Shown here: positions 1 to 11,000 of the stretch, in pieces
Position numbering within the stretch: the stretch's first letter is position 1
Layout of the letters: every line of letters begins with the position of its first letter
NCBI GenBank assembly: GCA_012735285.1
Contig: JAAYHT010000328.1
Location: 1-13,890, forward strand
DNA: 13,890 nucleotides
From: Clostridiales bacterium
GTDB lineage: Bacteria > Bacillota > Clostridia > Peptostreptococcales > Anaerovoracaceae
Direction: 5' to 3'
Position numbers and translations under genes: made by a program
Notes under the pieces: generated by a model
Seen by the model: only the letters and a program-made list of their open reading frames with translations
What the model was told of the DNA's origin: nothing
The model's database searches: none

Positions 1-2000
1 CCACTAACAGGATTCTCTTGCTGATCATCAACACGTAGGATTACTTGCACGAATGCTTTGAGAATAGCGTTTGCTGGCAACAAGATATTATCTCCTGCCT
101 GCAGTTCAAGGGAGGCAGTCTTGGACTCGAGAGTAACTCCATTATTAACAATTATGTCTTGTCCCTCAGTAGCTAAATCCTGAGTGGATAAGATGAGGTC
201 ATCGTGGGAAATAATATTCTCCGCAATTACTAGTTTGCCGGTAACAATCAGATGCAGCAAACCGCCGCTGGTTAAACCTGTAGTTTCTTCAGCAACATTG
301 CCGACAATTAAGTCTCTGACATTATATATTCGAATATCTCCTACTGAAATCCCTTCAAGATAATCCACAACAGTAATGAGATATTTGTCTTCTGTTCCTA
401 TATCTCCGCCCGCTTCTATATGGGCTTTGTTGGATTCAATATTCACTTCATTCGGATCTGGATTACCGTTAAGCACGCTATAAGGTGTAATGATGTAGAC
501 CACACCCTCCTCGCTTTGGCTGGTTAAAGTATCCAGATATAAGTGTCCGCCTACTCCATTGATATGGATGTTGCCTTTTGCAGTAGCATTCAACCTTCCT
601 CCGGGCATGGTGTAAACCCTGAGGAAATTATCGAGTGAGCCGATTTCGCCGTTGATAGCTATTAGCTGAATAAGACCCTTACCTTTGATATTGGGGTTGT
701 CATCAGCAACATCAGTAGAAATAGAATCCTGAGCATGGAGATAAATATCACCGCTCTCGGAGCTGATAATCCCAAGAATTATGCTTCCGACGCTCTTGAG
801 ATTTATACTACCGCTGTTGGAAATAACAGTAACGACCTTCATATCCCCTGCAACTTCCTGCAAGTAAATATCACCGGTAGCGCTAGCTGTCAAGCAACCG
901 TTAGCAAGCAGATCAATACGCAAGTAGTTATCGGCAGCACCTATCGAAGAAGCTGTTAAGATCAAGGCACCACTCACTATATTGGCATTCTCATCGTCGG
1001 AGGCAGCTTGTATTGACCCGGCGACAAAATTGACCAGGCCGGGAGTATAGATGAAGTCAATGTTAATATCTGCCCTGCTGCCATCGCTCTTGATGCATTC
1101 AAGATAAATATCCGAGCCAGAACGAGCCGTAAGAACTGCGTTAGCGCCGGGCTGCAGCAATAGCGGAGTATCTGCCGTGCCTAAAGGACCTGTTGCTGCT
1201 TCCAGAACCAAGTCACCGCCAATGATATTTGCACCGTCACCAAGACCTCTTACACTATAAATTCCCCGCGCGGATTTAAGCATTATGGTTTTGCCCGTTG
1301 TGGATTGGACAGTATTCACATTAAGGTCCTCCTTAGAATTGAGGAAAATATGTCCTCCAGCCTTTGCATTAAGCTTGTCAGCCTGCACAGTCAATGGTCT
1401 GTATACAGTAACAAGTAAGTACGCTACCTGGCTGTCCAGCTGCTCGGGATCGGTAACCAACCTGCCACTGGAATCATAGAAAGCTACTTCTCCGGGCTTG
1501 GCGCCTGCCAGGATTGTGCGCATCTCATTGGTCAGGCTCACCTTGCCGCCGGTCAGATCTATCCTATATTGCCCTGTGGCGCCAATATCGGCGGCCACAT
1601 CCAGCACGATATTGTTGCCTGCTAAATCCAGATCATTGTTCCAGTAATTTGTAGAGCTTAATATCTTGATGCGAACTGCTTCAAGGAATTCATAAATTTC
1701 CCGGGCAGTATTTTCATCTTTAATCCAGTCATTCCACAAGCTCAAAAGATCATTATTCCCTTGGTAATCATCAGGGTTGCCGTCTACAAGGCCACCGTTT
1801 GCAACTTTAATATGGATATCTCCGCTCCGGGAAGTGACATTGATAACCGGTAAAGAGCCGGATATTTCATGCAGATAGATATTGCCGCTGGCCAGAGCGC
1901 TTACTCCCTCGCCTACTTCCGTTCCACTGTTGATCCTGAATGGTAAGCTTTCCGAGCCGATATCACCGAAAGTATATAGTTCGATCAGTTTGCCCGTGAC
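1..2000 (-). repeat. IGS / GDIYL repeats, beta-helix-like stalk
   Basis: Several units follow I-G-S/A/T-x-x-x-x-L/F-x-I ... L-x-A-x-A-x-G-D/N-I-Y/H-L/I. The Ile or Leu of the I/L-G motif falls at about 1961, 1586, 1187, 944, 644 and 401. Examples are IGSESLPFRI, LGTADTPLLL, IGAADNYLRI, IGSLDNFLRV and IGTEDKYLIT, followed by GNIYLHEISGS, SDIYLECIKSD, GDIYLQEVAGD, GNIHINGVGG and GDIRIYNVRD. Spacing is 243-399 bases, so the units vary in loop length. The pattern suggests a right-handed beta-helix or FHA-like fold. It continues beyond base 1. Confidence 0.65.
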
Positions 2001-5000
2001 CAGGGAATTGCTGTCATAACCTATAATCCTGGTTTGAGCTTCCAGCCTTACGTTTCCGTTTTCGCTGATTATACTTCCAACATACAGGGTGTCATTAATT
2101 TCTTTAATGCTGATATCACCTGTTGTTGTGGAAGCATCGATTCTCCTGCCGTTTCCGTGAAGTTCGATGTGAACGGGGTTATTAACTCCGATTCCTGTGC
2201 CTGCTTGTAGGATGATCACGTTGGAAAGGATCGGCGAAGCGGTGCGATAAGCAATACTCTTATTGGTAATTAACTTGGTTGTGCCATTTGCGTTCTTAAT
2301 TGGACCATCGATAATTATGCTGCCATTAGGCGAATTAACAGTAACTTCACCGTTTTGAGCTGAACCGCTAAATTCAATTTTAATCGGATAATCGGCCTTG
2401 ATGCTGTGGTAATAAACCTCCATGGTGCCCCGTTCAAAATAGAACTTTGAATAGTAATACTTGGGAGCCAGGAACCAGGATTGCTCCGTCCAGTATTCAG
2501 AGGCCTTTGGTTTATCCCAGTAAATGGAGTCCAATACTTTATATTCATACTTGTAGATATACGACTCATTGGCATCGCTAGGTCTATAGCTCAGGTATTC
2601 CCCATCTGGCAGCAGGCGGGGTTGGCCGATCGGTATATAGGTCAACTCTATCAAGTCATCAGGATCCCTGGCTATCCAGTCCATACCCAGCCAGGTCTTG
2701 CTACAATAAGTTTCAATTCTCTTTTCAGTTATGCTTTGACCCATTACCCACTCATAACGCCAACCTTCCGTTGGATTATAGTAAGCCTGGTTCTTGTTGA
2801 CGTTATTTGAAGATTCATTTAATTTATTGCCTTTATCATCCGTGTACCAAGTGGTAATCTTAACCTGATCTCCCTCGGATTCATACCGGGTGGTCTGGTA
2901 ATAAGTCTTGCCGCCTTGCTGTATATACTTAGAAGTATCGGTGATTATCACCACACCTTTGCTGCCGATGCCGGTATCCAGGCCCTTGATGATCACGGCA
3001 TAATCCGTGTTATTTTGGATATCAATGATGCCGTAGCCATCTAATGCCCTTATTATGCCATTGTTCTTGCCGGTGTTGATAATATGACCAAAGAGTTCGA
3101 TGTAACCACCGCGGACAGATATAGGCTCTAATACTATGGCATCGTTAACCGGGTCATAGTAATAGTAATAATCTGTTTGCCCGGAGAAGAGCGGGTAATT
3201 CTTATAGTTTTGAGAGCTTAAGCCTCTCTGCTTATATTGATTGATACGATTTGCAACATCATTGCCGAAGGTAATCTTGTACTCGGAACGGCCGGCCTCG
3301 ATAAGACCGTTAATGTTCAGGTAACGGGCTGCGATAAAGATATTGTCCGCTTTTATACTGCTCTGGGAGCTACTATTAAGAATGCTATTGATATCACTAT
3401 CATACTTGGTATCCCTTTTCCATACCAGTTTGATAACGCCATTATCTTCTAATACCCAAGTGGGATAATATGGATATCCGATTGTTCTGCCGTGTATTTT
3501 GCCAACAAGGCCGCTCCAAATAGCCCGCGGCGAGCCTCCGACGTTAAAGAAGGAATCCGTATAGCTCTGACTGAAGTTGCCTCCGGCATCGATGCTAAGA
3601 TCTCCCGCTTCTATGGATCCATAAACCGAAATATTACCTGTACTCTCGATCTCAACGATTCCCGGTTTGCCTGTATAGCCAATATTGCTGATGCTTCCCA
3701 TGATGCGGATATCCGGGTTGCGGCCATCGGATGAAACATAAGTATTTCTTACTTCGATCCTAGGAGCATCTGTTGTTTCTCCGCTGACTATACTAAGGTT
3801 TGCTTCATTATCTTTGTTGAGTTCATTGATTTCTTCATTGGATTTAACTCTTGAGTAATTAAAGTAAATAAGTCCGCCCTGCTTTTCAGGAATAATCAAG
3901 GACCCAAGCTCCAGGTAGTATTTGCTATGATTAATAATTTGGATGAGAGCTGGACTAGAGGAAGCGTTAAGCATACCGTTTCCTACCAAGGATCCGTCTT
4001 CTGAAACAATGTTTATATTAGCCTGCTCAGCACGGATGTTTCCTACTGCGATGATATCGATCCAGATGGGAGCCAGCGGTTCGCTCCCCGCTTTATAACC
4101 CAATAGCTCCAGTTCCCTTTCAAGGAAACGAATCTGGGCTTTGAATGCTTCGCCGGCTTCTGTTCCTGCATACTCTGCAGCCAACCAGCTGAGCGTTCTT
4201 ATTTCTTGCAGTATATAGTTATGCAAAATATCTTTTCTATAGGAAATTGTAATGCCTTCGCTTTTTTCCTGGGCTTGGCCGTTTTCCCCTATGATAAGTA
4301 TCTGCTGGCTGTCAATTCCAGCCATAACCGTACCGTTTACGGTAATAACGGAATCGATTTCAAACCTCGCCGTTCCTTCGTTTAGTATGTCCGCTCCAAG
4401 GATGCTCTTAGTCCAGTCAGTACCTCGAACATCAGCATGGGCAAGCAATACTCCGCTTTCCGTAATCAGGTTGATATCCCCTACGGATTTAAGGTTGGCA
4501 TTTCCTTCAATGGTTATATAATTATTCAGATAAATCATGCCGTCCGCCTTCGGATTGGTTACCGGAACGGCCCCGTAGTTTTCTATGTACGAATTCTCGC
4601 TAAGCCTTATGTTATTTTCATTGTCGAAGATATCTTTTCCAACAAGCAAGTTGATTGTGCCCTTGGCAAACAACAAGGCATGTGGCATGACCTTTATACT
4701 ATTCTCATTGGTTACTTCAGCCGATGAGTCGCTACTGGTCAGTTCGACCGCACCTTTAACATAAATATCGGCATCGGTTACAATCTCAACCTTGGAATGG
4801 GCAGAGATATTGATATCTTCCTCGCTGTTTAAGTTTGCATCTTCGCCGATGATAACCTGGGACTTGTCAGTGGCTGTAATCAGGGATTTGGCCGTGGCTG
4901 CGGTAATGCCACTGATCGAATGTAATTTTACACTGTCTTTAGCTAACAGGTAGTTATAGGCAGACAGGTTCAAGTTACCGGGATATATCAAGGGATTGCT

Positions 5001-8000
5001 CACCAGATTCAGAGTAGCATTGTTCAAAATTTCAATTATAGCTTCCTGGTTAATCTTTGTTTCACTGGTAGCAGCCGGAATATCAATTCCTCCGCCCGAA
5101 CCGGCGTTTACATTGTGACCTTCTTTCAATTCCTCTTTTACTGTATAATTATTTGCCCGTACCAAAATATCATTGGCATTTATTACGGCATTGGAACCTA
5201 TCTGAGCCTTAAGCACTGCATTGACATAATTATATGCCTTTCCGGCGCTGCCTCCCACCAAGGAAGCCCTGAAAGTATCCACCTTGCTGTTGTAAACAGC
5301 AGTATGCTCGGCAAAGAGTTCAAAGCCGTTGACCTCGATGCGGGCTCCTCCCACGGAAGCCGTGGTGTTGCTCACGTTATTGGTCTTGGCCTCGGTGAGA
5401 GAGCCGGATACAAGTCCGCCCTCCCCTGTTGAGGCTTCGGCGTAAGTGGATTCTTCCCCTATAGCCTTGATAAAGAGCTGATAGGCCTTGATACCGCTAT
5501 TGTCGCCGACATGGGCACTTATCTTGGAATCGGCCGAAGCGTAGGCAGAATTGTCGGAAAGACTTACACCTGCAGCATTTATTGTATCCGTATAAGCTTC
5601 GGCAGAAGTATTAACCTCGGCAAGTATTTCAATAATCCCATCCACTTCAAGCTCTGAAGCCTGTCCAATGTAAGCATTAACCACAGGATTAATCTTAGCG
5701 TTGGCCATAACTCCGCTGCCGCTGAATATAGCACTGCCGTTTATTCCCGAAGCTTTTGCCGTAGCCGTCTTTTGGGATTCTGGCAGGCTGACCCGGGCAT
5801 TAACAATTATATTGGATTCATGCTTGTCAACGAGCATGATTATTAGGTCACTGATTTCTTCCCAGGTAAAAACACCGTCAATATCCAGGACCAAGGCCCT
5901 GCCATCGGCCGTTATTTCTGTGACAATGTAGATACCATCATTGCCCTTCTTTGAACCGGATATGCGGATTTTCTGGCCGGGTTCAAAGCCGTCATCTTCC
6001 CAGCTGCCGTGATCCCGGATAATGCGGTCCGGAATAACGGCACTGATGGAGATTTCGGAAGCGGAAATATCTTCATCAGCCAATTCCTGTCCGCGATAGA
6101 GTTTTAAAATCTTGCCGTCACCTGATATATCCAATATATAGAAGTAGCCATTGTTTGCCTCGTTTTCTGCACCTTCAATGTAGATTAACTGACCGGGTGC
6201 AAACCCGTCAGTAATCCAATCTCCCTTGGAACGGCTTATTTCAGAAGAAATGATCTTGCTGACTTCGACATTCTGCATGGTTCCCGGGGTAACCAGACCG
6301 AAGGTATCCAGGACAGCCACAATATTTCCATCTATCTCGATAAAGTCAACAATCTGGTAAATACCACTGTTGGCCCCGAATATCTGATCCCCAGATCCAG
6401 GAGTGATAACGGTGATAAAATCACCCTCCTCTATTTCATCACCCCTGCTATTTTTGGTTCCCCAGCCGTCTCCGCTGCCTTTATAAATCAGCTTGTCATG
6501 TCCCTTAATTCCGTCAGCCCGAATGACCACATTCGTGTTAGGCACAAACTCCAGCTCGATCTTATCAATATGGCCTTCTTTAAGGTCTCCAATATCAAAA
6601 CCTGACAAGTTTATAGTAATCTGATCATCATTTATCTCGATAATCTCGCAGCGCAGGACGTCCTCTCTATATTCATCGTCGTCGGATTCGGGTTCAAGCA
6701 GAACATGAATCAGGACATAATCCCCAAGCAGAAGATTCAGATCTTCCCAGCTCCAATCTTCAATACCCGTGCGTTTCAGGACAATTTTGGTTCTTGTTGT
6801 TTCATTACCATCCGCATCGGTAATCGTTTCAGTCTCTTCTTCCAAGGTAAACTGTCCTTCAAGTTCCTTGACAATGCTCTCGCTATTCTCCGCGCTGATT
6901 ATTTCATCTACAAGAAGAACTTCATCGCTTAAGATGAGGACCCTACCATCGTCACTTATACCGACGATCATATATTTACCGTCATTGTACCTAGTGCCGG
7001 ATACTACGATAGTATCGCCAATTTCAAAACCATCAGCTATCCAGCTGCCGCCGTCGTTACGAGTAATGGTTGATGGAATATCCTGTATTACTGTTGCATC
7101 TACGTTTTCTAATACTGGCAGATTGGTAAACCTGCCCGAAGTGTCAAGGATCAAGGTCCCGTCCAACAAGACAGCAATGATTCCGTGCTCACCGCTGTAT
7201 GCTTTTCCTTCTTCTCCTTCAACGGTAAGGATGATTCGGTCTCCCGGTTTAATCTTTTCATGTTGCCAGCTCCAACCCTGAGGAGCATCGATCCTCTTTA
7301 AACGATCGTAACCTCTGTTGGCATAAATCGTAACGGGATTGTAATAATAGTAGATTCTATTGATGATGTTTGCCGAGGGATCAAGGAAAATCGTCTTTCC
7401 GTCATCACTTATATCAATGATAATATACTGCCCATCATTATCCCCGGCACCTTCTACTACTATTATATCTCCGGCCTGGAAACCGTCATCACGCCAGTTC
7501 CCTGCATCGTACCCACCGCTATGGGTAATGGTACTCCTTTCACCCTTTAGAGATACGTATGTGTATTCTCCATGGGAGAATAAATCATCCTGGGTTGCCA
7601 CGATTATAGTATATTTAGTAGGATACCAAAGAGAGCCTTGTATTCTGCTATAATCAATCACCTGATATTTGCCTGTTAACTGCTGATTATTTTCATATTT
7701 CCAAATCGAGATATAATCCCCTATTAGCAATTGTAAATATAAGTTATCATTATAATAATCAATTTCTACCTCAAGAATGCCGTACCCGGCTTCCGTTTGC
7801 TTAAAGGTGACTTTTCGAACATCCTTCCAGTATTCATTATGTTCGAATATCAAGGTATCATATCTCGTCATTACGAGGCCACGGACAATCGAAACCTCGG
7901 TACCGGCCTCTATATTCTCATTCATCAATTTTCTATCATTTTCAATTACAAGTACACTGCCGTCCTCACTTATAAACTTGACCTTGTAAGTATTATTATT

Positions 8001-11000
8001 TTTTGCAGTTCCTCTAATAATTATGGTGTCACCCGGTTTAAAGCCGTCATCACGCCAGCTGCCTTCGCTGCGGGTAATGCTGTTCCTTGTCCTATCTATG
8101 TAGCATCCAGCTCTTCCTGTAGTTGGTGAAATCTGTTCATCGGTTACTAGGACAGCAGTATTGCCATCGACTGATAAAACCCAGAATTGAGTATTTGAAT
8201 ATTCTATGATCGTTAAATAATCTCCGACCTTTATTATTTCATTTAAGGGATAACCTTCTTCTCCGTTAATAGATTCCCAAGCTTCAAGTTTATAATATCC
8301 TTCTCCCAAATCGGCAAGGGGGGTAAGGGTTATATACGCGTAAAAACTAACAGTTCCATATTCAAACTCCAATCCCGGCTGGCCGGTCAGGGCAACGCCA
8401 CGAATTAGGGTGTACTTACCGCCCACAACGGCCGGCCCTTCAAACTCCAGCTCAGAACCGTTAGTCGTGGACATTGCCACACCGCGAACAAATTCGAATT
8501 CTCCTTCGATCTTGATGGTGTATCCGCGGAACTGTAAATCAGGATTGCCGGTAAGCTCTGCCTTATCTAACAATGTCAATGTGGGATTGCCTGTAACCGG
8601 TAGGGTAGCGGCAAAGATATAGGTGTTATCCCCGATCCAGGCATTTACAACGGGTACAACCGTAGCTTCGGCGATCGAAGCTCCTATTTGTCCGGCTCCA
8701 CCGATATCGACGTTTTTAACCTCAGTAACCACTTCCGGAATAACTTCCGCATTGATCTCAACACTCTTCGATACAATTACATTGACATTATTTTCAAGAT
8801 AGGCATCCAGGTGGGGAGTTACATTGGCCCAGGCAACATAAGCATGGGCTCCGATGCCCAAAGTACCGGAAACAGCTCTGCAAAGCACCTCAACCTTATC
8901 CCGGGACTCGGCACGGATATCCAAACTCAAAGCCCGGATATTTGCATAGTCTCCCACATAAGCCAGCGTTCTTTCTTGAGTGAAAACGTACACAACCGTT
9001 CCTCCGAAGCCGACTAAGCCCGTTGCAGCCACATTGCTGGGAGAAGTCTTTATATTATTATCATTAATAGCTTTAATTATCACCTTTCCATCGGTTACAA
9101 TCTGAACACCCTCATCTTGTTTTTGCCCTTTTTCTACGGCAGCCATGGTAACCCTGTCGCTGTGCTCCATACTCGGGTCAAAGGCATCTTTGACTTTCTT
9201 AGCTATTTTACCCATATCATTAAAGAAAGAGAGCAAAGTGATAAGTCTGTCGCCAAAAATGCTGGGCATCCGGGAATCGCCATCTTTATTGTAGTAGAAG
9301 AAGGTGTCTTTGGATAAATCGTTATATACCTGGTTTTGAAGATCTGAGTTAATTTGTTCTTCCCCGTCTTCATCGATGGCAGTTCCAACAATAATTATGG
9401 ACACAGCCCCGGATATGCCGGCCAAGCCGCCGGCTTCAATAGCATAAACCTGAGAATCGACCTCTTTTAGGGATTTGGCCTTTACTTCTATATCGTCACG
9501 GGCATAAATTTCTGTTGCCTTTTTGATCATGGCTACTGTGCGGTTATGAATGCTGATCATATCAAAACCGGCTCCTGCACCGAAACCTAATCCCGCTCCT
9601 ACAGTTCCTCCCACAGTTTTAACCTTAGTTTCATTATCCGCCCACACCAGCACCGATTGCTTATCGTCACCCGGCTGATATAACCCGCCTGGACGGAAAC
9701 GAGGATCCTGATTGACTTCGCCTTGCAAATATGCTTCAGTTATGGTTTCAATGAGAGTAAGTCCTATGCTTCCGGCTATTCCGCCTGACGAGCCAACTCC
9801 TCCTGTCCCTATAACCAGATCAATATCATCCCTGGAGCGGGCAGCGATTTCAATAGTTCCGGATGCATTTAAGCGAGAATCTTCAACATAAGCCAGGACA
9901 ATGTTTTCGAGAGAGGTAAAGAAGATACTGCCGCCGGCTCCCATAAAGACAAGATCGGCAGCCACATTAGCAATCGTGCTTTCAAACTTCACGTTATGTA
10001 ATGATTTTACGGTTATCGTTCCTTGACTGAAGAGGTCAGATTCTTTCACATAAGCTTCATTTATATTCTCCATCAGGAGAACTGAAACGGCTCCCGCCAG
10101 AGTACTAACTGTTCCTACAGACACTCCGCCGATTATTACCTTTTTACCTTCTTCTATCGTGTGATAACCTGTCAATGCCCAAATTTCGATACCCTCCAAG
10201 GCATAGACAGTGGACGCATCGTCAATATAGGCTCTGGTCCAACCCTGCACCAGAATTGTATTCAGAGTCGTTCCAAGAGCTATTCCTCCTACGCCCACAG
10301 ACACGACACCTGTATGGATTACGACTCCAGTATCCTGGCAGGCACGGATTATTACATTTTTACCCCAGTCATCGTCACTATTTATATTTGATGATGTAAT
10401 ATAAGCCTCGGTGAGATTTTTCAAGGAATTGGCGGATAATTCGCCGCTCAATCCTACAGCACCTACGCCAATAGAACCGGTAAAGACTGTCAAAGCATCT
10501 CGGCTGTAAGCAATTATAATTAGACCCTTCTCTTTGGGATTCTTGCCCTGTTCTTTGACAGGCTTGCCCTTTTCATCCCAAGCCAGAACTTCAATTCCCT
10601 CGCCCTTGCCCCGAGCGACAACATCAGAGTTGCTGATATAAGCCTTGGTGGTTCCGTCAATAACATTTATGACGGCTGCTGCACCGTATCCTATCAGGCC
10701 GCCGCCCACAGCACCACCATAACTACCGATGGAGCTGTCGGAATGAGCCAAAATGTAAATATTATTATTAGCGACAACATTGCTGCCAGCTATATAAGCT
10801 TCAATCCAGCTCTTAATAACATTGGTTGCCACTGTGCCAGAGGCGCCCACCCAAACACTCAGGCTACCACCGGCTACAATGGTATTAATATCAGCATCGA
10901 ATAATGCCTGGATGACTATATTGCCCCTAGTGGTTATATCACTGTCTTTATTAATCTCCTCTCCAAGAACATCGTCAGTATAAGCTTTAACCACACTGTT

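Noticed and set aside
2315..2575. An 86-codon minus-strand open frame
   Set aside because: It is in a different minus frame from the giant gene, which is itself open and shows the Tyr/Trp-rich segment here.
6769..7281. A 170-codon plus-strand open frame
   Set aside because: It lies opposite the continuous minus-strand frame that encodes clear repeat units. Its composition (Ser/Pro/Leu-rich) is that of an antisense shadow.
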